The position numbers were made by a program, and so were the translations under genes. From contig CADCXD010000005.1 of the NCBI GenBank assembly GCA_902806575.1, forward strand, positions 744,001 through 808,000: DNA of 64,000 bases, written 5' to 3'. The notes under the pieces were generated by a model. That model saw only the letters and a list, made by a program, of their open reading frames with translations, did no database searches and had not been told where the DNA came from. Shown piece by piece: positions 45,839 through 57,546 of the stretch (position 1 is the stretch's first letter; every line of letters begins with the position of its first letter). The stretch comes from Jackrogersella multiformis. Lineage: Eukaryota > Ascomycota > Sordariomycetes > Xylariales > Hypoxylaceae.

Positions 45839-47767
45839 TTAGAATACCAGGACCAAGGCCGCGAACCCAACGACTCCGTACACCAATCCCGTCGCCGCAC
45901 CGTCGCGCACGCTGATACCCAAGCTCTGGATATCGAACTGCAGGATCGGCGTCGGCTCGTAGCTGCTCACGGGCGTGCTGTCCGTGGTGCCGTTCCAGCA
46001 GTAGCGGCTGAAGCAGCGCTGGCACGTGGCGCTGACCTGGGTACCTGTGCGCTCGAGGCTGCGGCTCAGCACGGCACAGGCCACGCACGCGCTCCACTCG
46101 GAGTCTATGGTACCGTTGCCCATCGTAGCCACGTTGAAGCCGTTCTTGATGATGGAATTGCGCTGCGCATCCGAGTAGCTTGGGTCGAACGTGGACACGT
46201 TACTTGCTGTCGTATATGGTGCATTGGGTACGTACACGATCAGCGGCGGGATGTGGCTTGCGTTGGCGAACTCGGATGTGTTACACCCGAAGAAAGTTGG
46301 TCGGTGGTTCAACTCTAGATTGATGAAGGTCTCGGCATCTGGCACGGCGGGGAAAGCGGTACCGTTGGCGATGGATACCTTACTGCGGTCGTAGGTGGCG
46401 CGCAACGCTGTGCCGTTCGGGAAGTTAGTAGTTGTATCGGCAGACGAGTCGACCGCGAATATGACATCGACATTGCGCGCCGGCTGGATCAGCGGGTGCA
46501 ACGGAATGTTCTGCAGGTCCAGGCCGCCATCGACGAGGGTCAGCTGCTCATCATCAGCACTAGCGTTGGTATCGTTGTTATATCCGAGGAAAGGGTTTGG
46601 ATTCCAGGCGGCAATGTCGTCGTTATCATCGCCGATCCGGGCAAGGAGGTCGTGGAGCGCGTTGGTCACGATCGAGGGGACATCCGGCGACGAGAGGTTT
46701 TGCAAGAGAAAAGCGTTGAAGAGAGAGCTGCTTGTACCCATGACGTAGCTATAAGAGTCAAATCCCTCAACGCAATGACCGTCATCGGGAATACGGCCGC
46801 CGCTGAAGTTGGAGCCGACGTAACGGACGGGTGCGAAACCAAAAACAGTCGGGTCGTATGACCCGAACTCCCAGGGGTTGAACTCGTACACGGTCGAATT
46901 TAATGAGATGACTTGAGTGTTCGGCCTACGTTCGTCGGCCACGAGGATAGGCATAGGCGTATCGGCGCCGGAAAAGTTGGGAGCATCGGCGATTGATGAG
47001 AACGTATAGGCAGGCCCGCCGTCGGTGGCGTTGATTAACTGGTACGAAAGAGCCCGGCCCCAGTAGTCAGTGATGGAAGCGTCATACCCGGCATTCCTTT
47101 TGTCGTCAACCTGGTCTGCGACGTCGTCCCAGTATGTAACAGTGTTGACAATCGAGACCCCCCTTCTTTTGGGGCCCTGGAAGATGGAGTTAGAAAACTG
47201 CCACACGGAGGAGCCTTCGGACCCGTCGCGAAGCTGCACGACGGTGGAAAAGTTGTTGGCGAAGATAGATCCGACAAGCCAACCGCCGCCGGATAGACCG
47301 GCAAGGTACGTGCTGCTTTGCAGGAGACCGCCGATACCTCCGGCGTCCGTCGAGCCTGGCACGCGACTATCTGCGGCAGCGACGAACCCGGCACCGTTCA
47401 TTAGGGCGCGGTAGCCGCCACCCGAGACGGCGATACCGATGTTGGGCACGACGGAGAAATTCTGGGAGTTAGAGGTGACGTAAGCAGCGGCATCGAAGTC
47501 GGTCAACTGGGAGTTTCGGAGAAATTGGACCATAGGATCAATGGTTTTACTCCGGCGGTTCCGCAGCCAGTCTTGCTCCGACTGTGATAGAGTCCCAGCA
47601 TCCCGGATAGTTGGTTGCTGCTGCGGGCAGTTGACAGTCGCCGGCGCATAATTACCGGACGGGGCTTCCGGGGCGGCACGGCCCATCAAAATATGTCCAT
47701 CGCTACCGGTAGGAGACCCGAGGGTCGCCGAGATGAGGGAGAGCAAGGGTAGAGGAAGAAAATGCAT
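45839..47767 (-). CDS. Lysophospholipase / phospholipase B, secreted, GPI-type
   Basis: Hydrolyses acyl chains of phospholipids and lysophospholipids at the cell surface (PLA2_B family). Single exon, 642 aa, start at the ATG at 47767 followed by a signal peptide (MHFLPLPLLSLISATLGS). Seen: VNCP and SEQDWLRNRR in the N-terminal region, the oxyanion-type SGGGYRAL (115-122), the nucleophile motif GLSGGGW (Ser159), EFNPWEFGS, and VDGGLDLQNIPLHPL with the catalytic Asp (about 413). Then come Cys-rich segments (ACVACAVLSRSLER, CQRCFSRYCW) and about ten N-glycosylation sequons. The C-terminus, GAATGLVYGVVGFAALVLVF, is hydrophobic and follows a small-residue stretch, as in GPI-anchored Plb proteins. 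All key residues are present and the length is normal for the family. Confidence 0.95.
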   Translation of the reverse strand: MHFLPLPLLSLISATLGSPTGSDGHILMGRAAPEAPSGNYAPATVNCPQQQPTIRDAGTLSQSEQDWLRNRRSKTIDPMVQFLRNSQLTDFDAAAYVTSNSQNFSVVPNIGIAVSGGGYRALMNGAGFVAAADSRVPGSTDAGGIGGLLQSSTYLAGLSGGGWLVGSIFANNFSTVVQLRDGSEGSSVWQFSNSIFQGPKRRGVSIVNTVTYWDDVADQVDDKRNAGYDASITDYWGRALSYQLINATDGGPAYTFSSIADAPNFSGADTPMPILVADERRPNTQVISLNSTVYEFNPWEFGSYDPTVFGFAPVRYVGSNFSGGRIPDDGHCVEGFDSYSYVMGTSSSLFNAFLLQNLSSPDVPSIVTNALHDLLARIGDDNDDIAAWNPNPFLGYNNDTNASADDEQLTLVDGGLDLQNIPLHPLIQPARNVDVIFAVDSSADTTTNFPNGTALRATYDRSKVSIANGTAFPAVPDAETFINLELNHRPTFFGCNTSEFANASHIPPLIVYVPNAPYTTASNVSTFDPSYSDAQRNSIIKNGFNVATMGNGTIDSEWSACVACAVLSRSLERTGTQVSATCQRCFSRYCWNGTTDSTPVSSYEPTPILQFDIQSLGISVRDGAATGLVYGVVGFAALVLVF

Positions 47768-50655
47768 GATCTCTCTCCGGTATCACGCAGCGTCCCGTAT
47801 AGGTAGATCTATCGAGAAGACCAAGGGAAAGGATGGAGGATAAAGAGTAAAAGGAAAAAAAATGAATAAATTCAAAACAAGGAGATGAATCAACCACCCA
47901 TATATTGGTATGTTATGTTGGTATGCTATGTTCTAGTTGTAATATATCCAAGAGAAACAGTATTAATATAATAGAATGTCTTCAAAGGGATTAGGATTCC
48001 CCGGAGAGGCTTGCGTCACCGCCCCAAAAAGCATGAATAGAAAAACAATCAGGTAAGTCACCGCCTAACCACCATGATTTGTTACCCTAAAGGGAAAGGC
48101 TATCAAGCCTGGTCAGCCGCAAGCCGATGAATTTTCACTTGGCATGTTAATAGGCCAATCCGAGGTTCCGGTAAGCTGCATGCGATGCCCCTGGCGGCCT
48201 CAAGAATGGGGCTATGTTCGATAGATTTATTAATACAGGTACCTAGGTAGGTGATAATAAAGACCTACCTATAGGTATGTACCTAATCTGGTAGTGTAGT
48301 GTAGGTAGATAGGCAGATAGGTAGGTGGTAGGTATGCATGAGGAAATTACCTAGAATTGGCATTGAAGAAAGAAAGAAAAAGAACCTTGGAAATTCTAGA
48401 TCTTCCCAAGGTTGTGGCTGGGTGGCTGCTCCTGGTTGTTCTTACCCGCCCAACTGTCCAAACGGCCGAACCTGTCATACAAAGTGTAGGATACTTCTAC
48501 ACTAGGTAGTAGCCTATGCACCTAATAAACTTTAATACTCCTATAAGCTTTAAGCTTACCTCCTTCCGATTACATACCTAGTAGGTAAGTACCTCTACCC
48601 AGCGGTTTTTTTGGTAAGATTATTCTAAAAAGTGACATAAGGTACTTGGTGTAGTTAATTCCAGCTCTAGGATCTACCGTAGCTGAGACACCGATACATG
48701 TATGGAGTGGTGCCTTGCATTATATGTAGGTACTTACCTAAGTACCTAATTTGGTTCAGTGCTACCATGGCTACAGTAGTGAGGGGCTAGTAAGGTTCAG
48801 ATACACGATCTGCGTGCCGAACGGCCGGTCAAGGGGTCGAGCGGCGATTGCCGTCCGAACTATCCGGGGAACGTACTTAGGTACCTATCAATTGTAGATT
48901 TGATATAATTACGATAATTCATAATACCTACATGCTTCATGCTACAAACACCATTTATGATAATAAGCCTACATTACTTATCCTAAGTACGTCTAATTCT
49001 TACCGCATGCTATTCCATCTACGTCAAATTATATCTAGGCATTGCTTACTTGGGCTTACTTGGGGCTTAGTTTACCTGAGTGCGAGATGCTATGTAAGAC
49101 GAGGGTAAGCCCACCCAACTGCCACCGCACATATGTACAGGTACCTAATTCAAGACGATGCGATGTGCATCAAAAACGCACGGACTATCTGGAGATCCCG
49201 GAACAACCGGGATTCGGAGATGGCTTCCGACTTAAGTTCAACGACGCGGATTTTCAACCGTAACTCCAGCCAGCATTGAATTACCTATCTACCTAGGTAC
49301 GATAGCGTGGCTTCATATAACTATAAGTACTACTAAGCCACTAAGATAAATCCTATCAAATAGCTCTGATTCGGATTCTCGTCTACGGAAGTAGTATTGC
49401 GGGACTGCCTTGGCATTCTGGCTCGTCCACACCATCACCACGTAATTATCTTTGGACGTTGCTTGGCTAATCAGGTCATAGGGGACGGCCTTGGCCACCA
49501 GATCCGGCAAGGGCGCATATGGAGCTCTCGTGCGAATACTTTACAACCGCAAAAAGGATGTGGTTAATATAGAGCAACTACATCTTTAGGTTTTAGACAG
49601 GGCCATCTCTTACAGCTCGTCTAATACATTTAATGTGCTACTTAAAGCCGACACTAGGAATAAAGATCTAGATCTATTTTTATCTTAGGCATAGTAGCTG
49701 ACCCTAAACCACGAGCCTCAGTGGAACACCAGAGGAGACTTTGATCTCAAAGGTTTCGTGACGCCTGATGACAGGTTAACGAATCCACCGAGGGTATGAA
49801 GGCGACTGAGAACATCTACTGCCAGGAAGTCGACCAGGTCCACATAGAAACGTGGTCCAAGAGCCGAGTCATCCTTTGAGACATTGCGGTGAATTGCGCC
49901 TCCCTCGTGCGATCTCGTGGTGGGGTGTCAAGATTTGGTTTTCTGCCTGGTTGCTCTGCTTTCTTCGTATACAGCTCTCATCGCTAGATTTTCGAAGGGG
50001 TGAGGTGGTTGGAAGATACAAGACTTACCTACCAGAGAACTATTCCGGTCCGATGGTCTGTGCCTACTAAAACCTCAAGCGACATGACGACGACGTCAAA
50101 ACTGAACATTCATCCCGTTAATCGAATATCTCTTCTCCTACATTCACTTCTACATTCCCTTACGCGTACGGGGCTGGGACCGATGGCTATGCCGCATTCT
50201 TTGGTAGGACAAAGAACTAAAGGGGCAGTGGGCATATATGGTGCATTCGATACCTATCATCCAACCATTTCTCATCACCTAGCTGTCCTACAAAGTCCTC
50301 TGAGTTGTCTTGATAGCGATTGAAACCCTCCAGGGGGCTGGCTATAAGGCGACGAAGCAGAACCAAGCCGTCGATATTCGGCATTAACCACAATCCTATA
50401 TCCATCTTGACTTGCGGGCTGACTAACAGCAGGCCTCTCGCAATATTTCTGATATTTGCTTTAGGCGGTGGAGGTTCAACGAGCTCTTACAAGGCTGAAA
50501 GAATATTCACAATTGTAACAAAACTGACTCCTAGCAATACTTAGGTTGGAGCTGTTTCTCATTATGTTATCTGACTGGCTCTGCCCGGCAACCTTCCGAT
50601 CCCACGTATCTTCTACAGGAACCCCCCTGATGGGTCACATACTTTTCATTGAACA
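47768..50655. other. 2.9-kb spacer between phospholipase and P450 genes
   Basis: Contains TACC/GGTA palindromes to about 49300, then non-repetitive sequence. A 65-codon minus-strand frame near 49313-49510 (containing AVPYDLISQATSKDNYVVMV) has gene-like composition but no ATG or partner exon; it may be a gene fragment. Nothing else is supported. Confidence 0.45.
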
Positions 50656-52395
50656 TCACGCTCGCCTCTCTATCAGAACAGGCAGCGCAGGTTGGAACCA
50701 GCCGTTGTAAACCCGTTGACCCACTTCCCAGTTTTCCATACCCTCACCTGGTTTTAGGTCAAAACGCCACAGTAGATGCGCGATCGTCAGTTTGATGGTG
50801 TAAAGTGCAAATCTGCACCGAAATGTCAATGATTACATTTTCGCGGCTGAGGAGAGAGATATTTATGACTTACTGCTGGCCAGGACAGTTCCGCGGTCCC
50901 ACCGCGAATGGCTGAGCGGCGTTCCTCTTGTCGTCGGCGTACCTGGCGTCACCCATCCATCGTTCCGGGATGAAGCTCATGGGGTCGCGGAAGTTGGAAG
51001 CTGAAGTATTGGAGCAGTACTGATTAATTGTTATTACCGTCTAGGGGTGACCGTATGTTAGTCACTATTTCCCTTGATGAAAAGCTCCTTCACGACATCT
51101 GAAATTGTACAATGATGTACTCACCCCACGTGGGACGTATTTCCCGCAGATAACCGCCCCGTTCCTGTCAGGAACCCAGCGAGTGAAGCCGTTGGCCAGC
51201 GGGGCATTCGTTCGCAGTGCCTCTTGCACCACGGCATCCAGGTACGGCAGCTCGGACATCACCTTCTGCACCTTGATATCCTCAATGCTGGTAAACGTGC
51301 TCCGAATCTCTTCCTGTAGCTTCTTGTGGACATCTGGATTCTTCAGAACATGGTACACGAGCGCAGTTTCCGCCACCGACGTGGTCTCGCTGCCAGCCAG
51401 GATGACGACCGTCGCTTGCGACTCGATCGTCTTCGTCGACAGCTGTTCCTTTTTAGCCTGCTTCAAGAAGTAATGCATGAAATCATGGCGATCCGTGTCC
51501 ATGGCTATACGCTTACGAACACGCTCCAGCGAGGCCTTGTTATGGTTCACCTGCATCTCATACATCGAGGGTGGAATGCAAAGAGCCAACAGGCGATTCA
51601 GCGGCCAAAACTTGTGGCACTGGTGCAGGAGCGTCGCGGCATAGAAATAGTCGACCACGAACTTGACCCAGTCGTGGTAGACGCCGCTTTCCACGCAGCC
51701 CATATCCTCGCCGAAGGCGAAGTCGCTGTTGATATCGAATATGGAAAAGGTAAACCATTTGCGCACATCGACAGGATGCCCGTCGGCGCCCTGCTTCGTG
51801 AACTGCGCCATGAGCCGGCCGACGTGATCCTGCATTAAGGGCTCCTGCTCGAGAAGCGAGCGGTGCGCAAAGGCAGCGTTCAGCGAGCGCCGGATCGGGA
51901 TCGCGGCCTCGTCGCTCGCTCGCACGATGGTCTCCTCGCCCATCACCATATCGTTGTAGAACTGCGGGTCCTTGGGGAAGTTGGCCCGGCCCCCGCCGTT
52001 CTTCTTGTACCCGTAGATGTCGGTCCACGCTCGCGGGTTGATGTACGAGAGCGTCCCGGGGCCGATGCGCACGACGTCGCCATATTTCTCGTGCGCCGCT
52101 TTGATGGAGTGGTGACTCGTTCCAAAAAGTGAGATAACGGCCAGCGGGATGTCGGAGGCGACGAGGTAGAGCGGGCCCGGGTACGATGCTAGCGGGTGGA
52201 AATAAATATTGTAGACCAGTCTGGCCGCGATCAGAAAGACACACTAGGGCATGAGACGAGGTTAGGACGGCCGAACTACTGGTATGCTAGTGCGGAGACG
52301 ACATTAGAGAAGAGAGCAAATACCGAGATGAGGAAATACACAACTGCCCACTTAGGCGTCAGCTCAAGGTGAGACAAGATCTGGATGTGTTCCAT
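50656..52395 (-). CDS. Cytochrome P450 monooxygenase
   Basis: Membrane-anchored haem-thiolate monooxygenase; substrate unknown. Model: complement(join(50656..50812, 50874..51019, 51125..52243, 52324..52395)), 497 aa. Seen: N-terminal anchor (WAVVYFLIS joined to CVFLIAARLVYNIYFHP), the proline hinge YPGP, HEKYGDVVRIGP, the I-helix LAGSETTS, the K-helix EALR (ExxR), FTRWVPDRNG, RDPMSFIPERW, and the haem loop FAVGPRNCPGQQ with its Cys ligand, followed by the usual C-terminal helix (IKLTIAHLLWRFDL). All essential motifs are present. The junction 51020-51124 is uncertain: the best donor (GTGAGT at 51124) omits VSTSLYN, which relatives would be expected to have. No other biosynthetic gene lies nearby. 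Confidence 0.85.
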
Positions 52396-53021
52396 TTCGA
52401 ACGAGGTGTTGCCGCACGGCAGAGAGAGATTCACAAGAACATGTGAGGAGGGAGAGTACCACGACAAGATGGGGGAAAGGTTGCAAGTTAACTACAGCTA
52501 CCACTAACCTCGATAATGTATATATATCTATATATACCTACCTAGGCACCTAGTCAAGCATCTAGCATCGAATCTACGCCAAAGATATAGATGGCATCCT
52601 TAGAAATCATTATTAAGCATCCTCGATATGCTATGGCCCAACTCGACTCACGAGATGATAGCCATGGAAGCGGTTCATTGTGATGAAGCTGGCGATTGGC
52701 CAATTACCTAATGCTTCGTTTACACAACAAGGGGGTAGAAAAGCTGACAAAGGTAAACTGGGGCTAAGACGACTCTGCACTATGGGGCTTTCTATATTTA
52801 ACCGATTATAGATAAAATAACGAGAATTGCTATTTTAACAATAGTGCAATTCAATAATAGCACGGATTTACGTAAGCAAGGGCTTCATTATCTTGGGTTC
52901 ATTTTTATTTTATTTCATAAAAGCATTCTTTTGTCTGTACAGTCACAGATAACGAAGAAAAAAAGACCGTGGTCGACATCATACGTAACCCTCCTCGATG
53001 AACTCGCGAATCGAATACCGC
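52396..53021. other. Spacer between P450 5' end and SANT-like gene 3' end
   Basis: Short AT-rich region with one TACCTAGG copy near 52535. It should carry the P450 promoter. No gene seen. Confidence 0.5.
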
Positions 53022-54270
53022 CTACTGCTCGAACTTGGCCTTGAGCAACTCTGGGTCAACCGAGCGGCCGGTAACGTTGGCGAAATCGGCTGCGATCTTG
53101 AGCCACTTGTCAGATCGGTAGCGTGCTTCAAGGACCGAGAGCGTCTCGCAGTCCTGTGCGCTGAACAGATGGTCTGGGTATAGTGCCTTCTGGTCGACAT
53201 AGCGGTAGGACATGGCATCCGTCATGCTGGGGACTGGTGTGCTCAAAGCAGCAATCCAGTTAGGGATGTTGTTAAACCCGACTAGGGAGGCAAGAGGGAT
53301 GTCAGGGGGACTGGCACCGGCATCGTCGTCACCACTGTCAGGCGCCTCAGACTTGGGGAACAGCATGTTAGTCTGTGCGTTCAACGCTGCTAGGTCGATC
53401 CTTCGGTGGGTGCCTTCGATTACATCGGGGTTCAGGTGCAGATTGCGCTTTCGCAGAACAATCTCTTCGAAATAAGAAACCCTCAAGTCCACAAGATCTT
53501 GCTTCAGCTTCTTCTCGCGCTCCTGTTGGCTGCTAAGCACCTGATCCGATGTGGACGCGTCCGGGTCCGAACCTTCCGCTTGTCCTTTGAGATGCTTGTA
53601 GATTCGAGTACGATGGATGTCTTCAACATAGAGGTTTGCGATATGCTGAATAACTTGTCCACTGTTCTGGGACAGCTGAGTCAGGTATTCGAATCTGTCC
53701 TTGACATCTTGCTCGCTTCGTCTAAGTAAGTAGGCGAGAACTTTCGTCCTGTAGCGAATACTTAGGTTAGTAATATACCATGATAAGATGGGATTGATAC
53801 ATTATTTTTTGTTGATTGTACCTCGGTCGAGGACGTAACGCGTAATTACCACGACGAAAATGGACGTGACGCGTAGTAACTACGAATAATAAAATAGATA
53901 CAACGCGTAACGACTAAGGGGAAAACGTAACGAGGCAGAAACGAGTGAAAGGGGAATGGAGAAAGGAAATGATAGGCAAAACCTACGGGCCGATATTTCG
54001 GGTCTTCGCGAAGCATAGGAATCCATCTTCTTCCTTCGCCCAGGTACCATCGTTTGGTCCGTTAGCCAATCGTTTGTTGCGGGCTTGAATGAACTGATCG
54101 GCAAGTTCAATTCCGAATTCAACCGCCGACAATTGCTGGACCTCCTCGTCCGTGAGGAGATCGCCAGGCTCCGTGACCGCAGGGGCCGGGCTGCCTTCGT
54201 CTTGTACGAAAGAAGTCGCTCCTGCCTGGGGCTCCTCCTGGTGGGAGGACTCGGGTGGGTTGTACTCCAT
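53022..54270 (-). CDS. SANT/Myb-like conserved hypothetical protein
   Basis: Model: complement(join(53022..53748, 53987..54270)), 336 aa; GTAGGT donor, matching phase, join reads RNIGPTKVLAYLL. Seen: acidic N-terminus, then GTWAKEEDGFLCFAKTRNIG…LRRSEQDVKDRFEYL, which has the TW-x-EED…R spacing of a SANT/Myb helix-turn-helix. A charged coiled-coil-like segment follows (QEREKKLKQDLVDLRVSYFEE), then an acidic linker and a second helical region at the end (CETLSVLEARYRSDKWLKIAADFANVTGRSVDPELLKAKFE), which also looks SANT-like. A chromatin or transcription role is inferred; I cannot name the protein. The 238-nt intron carries three ACGCGT boxes. The start is the ATG at 54270 (MEYNPPESS). Confidence 0.8.
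53838..53908. promoter_or_regulatory. Three ACGCGT boxes in the intron of the SANT-like gene
   Basis: ACGCGT at 53838-53843, 53869-53874 and 53903-53908, spaced 31 and 34 bp, each within a loosely repeated context with GTAA or GTAG just after the box. In yeasts ACGCGT is the MluI cell-cycle box bound by MBF. Whether this is an intronic enhancer, an internal promoter or an old repeat is not known. Confidence 0.4.
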
Positions 54271-55011
54271 TGTAGCTCCCAGATGTTAGGCAAAATCTTA
54301 TGTGGGATGAAACAATAGTGATGACGATTATGATGGGTAGTACTGGTAGACAGCAGTGATGGGTTAGACGATAGTTGATAGACGATAGACCAATATCTGG
54401 TAGACTTACAGACTGATCGGTTGATCGACGATAGTAATGGGATTAAAAAAGGAAAGGATGATGTCGTGCCTGTTGGCAGATGGGGATAAAAATCGATGTG
54501 AGAATTTGTAGAAAGTGGTGTTTTGGTGTGCGAAAGTAGGGTGTTGACGGGAACGTGATGAGTTCACGCGGTAGAGAAAGAAAAAGGATGTAGAAATTGG
54601 AAGGAGAGAAAAAAGAAGTTGGGAGGGTGTATACATACGGGTTCTGGAAGGACGATGAGGTACGTACCTTGAGGTTCTCCTAGATAACTTGGACGAATGC
54701 GTCATGGTAGTTGCACCATGTCGATGTGAGCGTTAAGAAGCTATGGTATTGTTGGTTTTGTTGCTGGTTGTCGACGCTGGTATCGTAGGCGTAAACTGTA
54801 AACCAACCTTGACATTGTCAAAAAAGGGGGGCAAGGCAGAGATGGTCAAGGCAGCGGACCAAGGTAACCAGTAAACAAACACATCTTCACAGGAAACCGC
54901 GTCAACACGGGATCGCGTACATCTTAAAGAATTTAATTTAGAGTATACCTCTACTGCCTAATGTATATATATAGGTATTTTCACGTGTAGTATCTCAACC
55001 CCTATACCCCT
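54271..55011. other. Promoter of SANT-like gene and 3' spacer of flavocytochrome gene
   Basis: 740 bp without a recognisable gene. The part next to 54270 may be a 5' untranslated leader; it has TAGACGATA-type short repeats near 54350-54440. Confidence 0.5.
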
Positions 55012-56608
55012 TCACAGTTTACTACTCCTCAACTTGGGCCTCCATTTGGCGTACGGATGCTGTTCTGACCCTGGAACCAGGTGGTCGACGGCACCTGTAT
55101 GTAACAGCCCGGGATGAACCTGATCAAGGCTAGTGATACCACACATCTGCATAGTAGTTACTAGCTCATCGGTGAGTACTTTGGTCGTAAACTAATCAGC
55201 GCTGTTTTCCCGTATCGTGTCATGAGACGACAATGAACAGGATAGACTTACTGTTAACAAAATGTTCAACCCCTTCCTTTCCGTAATTAAGTGAAAAAAG
55301 AAACCCCCGACCAATACCTACTGCCCTAGCACCCAAACATAGTGCTTTGAAGATATCTGTACCTCTTGTTATGCCCCCGTCGATGTACACCTCCATTCTA
55401 TCAAAGATCTGCGGACAGCACTTTTGCAGTTCCAGCAGCACTAATATCGTCGCGGGTGCCGTGTCTAGGCTCCTTCCTCCGTGGTTAGTGATATATATCG
55501 CGTCAACACCAGCTTCCATAGCCTTCACGGCGTCCATCGCTGTCTGGATACCCTTCAGCACGATCGGCAAGCCGGGAGCATGCTTTCGTAGCCAGGATAT
55601 GTCATCCCACGTCAGGGATGCGTCGATGAAGTTACCCATCAGCCTCCCCAGCGACCCGCCTTTGCTATCGTTCTTAGCCCGCGCTCCGGACATAGGCGCA
55701 CTTAAGCTCTCGTCAGACTTGACGCGTTCGTCCGCCTCCCTCTTGCCAATAACAGGGGCGTCGATGGTAAGGAACACGGCCTTGACGCCTCGCTCCCTCA
55801 CCATGCGCAGTAACTTCTCCGACTTCCTTCGATCCTTATCTACGTACAGCTGAAAAAACACAGGAACCAGACCCCCGTCTCGAGCGCCAGCGATATTCCG
55901 ACTTTCCTCCTCGGCAGCGTCCATGACCTCGGGCAGCGGGAAAGAGCAGCTCGTCGACACGCACTGCGGGACCCCAGCGCGTTGGCACCCCCTCCCCAGC
56001 TCGCGCTCGCCCTCGGGGTGGAAGATGCGGCCCATGGACGTCGGCGCGCAGAACACCGGCACCGGGATCCGGTGGCCGAGCATCGCCGTGCCGGTATCCA
56101 TGCGGCTTACGTCCCGCAGCACGCGCGGGCGCAGCATGATATCATTGTACAGCGACGCGTTCCGCTCCTTCGTCAGGCAGTCCGTCGCGGCGGACTCCGC
56201 GAAGGCCCACGCCTTGGCGCTGAAGCCGGCCTCGGCCGCGAGCTCGAAGTCGCGCGCGTTGATGAGGCTTTCCAGCGGCGGTTTCGCCGGCGTCGTTCGA
56301 GGCGCCTGCGCGGGCGGCTTGGCCCATTCCTGTGTGGCGCTGGACGGGTCTAGCATGCCGACGCGGCTCGACGCCGGAAGCGAGGTCTTGATTAGGGATG
56401 GCGAGTGCACCTCGGCGTAGGCGGCTGTTGCGTCGCGGCCCGCGTGCTGGAGGAGTACGCCAGCGCCTCCGGGGTGCTCCTGTGCGAACTGGCTGAGGTC
56501 GTAGACCACGCCGTCGACGACAAGCCAGAGGTCGTCCAGCGAACGATGGCGGGATACCTCGGCCGCAGTTACCAGAAGAGTTGCCTGCTCAGCTTGTCCC
56601 TTGCTCAT
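55012..56608 (-). CDS. Flavocytochrome b2-type FMN-dependent 2-hydroxyacid dehydrogenase
   Basis: Oxidises L-lactate or a related 2-hydroxy acid with FMN, passing electrons through a fused cytochrome b5 domain (family knowledge). Model: complement(join(55012..55178, 55252..56608)), 507 aa. Seen: cytochrome b5 at about 12-88 with both haem histidines (H45 in HPGG, H68 in EVHSP), and the FMN barrel from about 112. Catalytic and FMN residues are in place: Y154 in SLYND, Y255 in QLYV, D283 in TIDAP, K352 in VLKG, H376 and R379 in NHGGRS, and DGGITRGTDIFKALCLGA. The exon join gives HFVNILTDELVTTM, then GITSLDQVHPGLLHT. No mitochondrial presequence precedes the b5 domain, unlike yeast Cyb2, so a cytosolic site and another substrate are possible. 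Confidence 0.93.
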
Positions 56609-57546
56609 CTTCTTAACCTATCTCATACCCCAGTGCCTACCTAGGATGATAAGGAAATGGAAAATCTCTGGGGGTCAGGGGTATTTATGCACGCCTACTT
56701 AGAGGTGAGACCTGTGTTAGCTTATACAGATAGCTAGAGGCAAGATCGTTAAAGATATTGATGGTTCGGGGGCTTACTACGGTGCTTTACAGGTATGTCC
56801 CCTTTACAAATCGGCGGAATGGAGACCGAAACGCGGAGAAGGAAGTGTTTAACGATCTAGACCTAGCATTGTCGGCTTCCCCACACAATCGTCCTTAATC
56901 GGCCAGTCCGGGGTTCCCCGCGATATGGCTTCTCACGATGTTTCATCGTCCAGATGCACGCCTGTGATACCTATATCCATGTATATACCTAGTTATTAGT
57001 AAATATTAGACTATGATTGGCTAGGCATTGTGTTTGTGGGCTTGATGTTGCTAGTGTAATGCTTTTATAGGTTTAACAATGTTTGTATCTCGAAGATGAT
57101 TTCCATAGTGATGAGACACCCAGGTCTCAAATAGCCCAAACCAACCATTCCTAACTGAGCCGTAATCGAACCGAAAGATGGCAATGTGGTGTTATTTGTA
57201 AGCTCGACGCTAATCTTGTAGATTGATCCAAATATAGGTAGACATACCAGGTAGCGTAATCAATATAATCTACATGTTCATAACGATACGATTACTACCT
57301 CCGCTTCCGGAAAGCAACACTAGATTCAATATCACCTTCTCCTCTCCCCTTTCCTAGATTCCGCTATCCAAAAAAAGCAACAGGTATCATATGCGTTATA
57401 CACCGCCGAGACGCCGGGATCCGGGAAAGGAGAACGCCAAACACTCCTAATATTTACATGCTCTCCCGAAAAGTTCATATATTCATCATAGCACCTCGCT
57501 CCCTATCTTTAGGATATTCAAGTGTGTCGCCGCGGACGACCCCTAT
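56609..57546. other. Spacer upstream of flavocytochrome gene
   Basis: About 940 bp of promoter and 3' flank without recognisable genes or repeat arrays. Confidence 0.5.
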
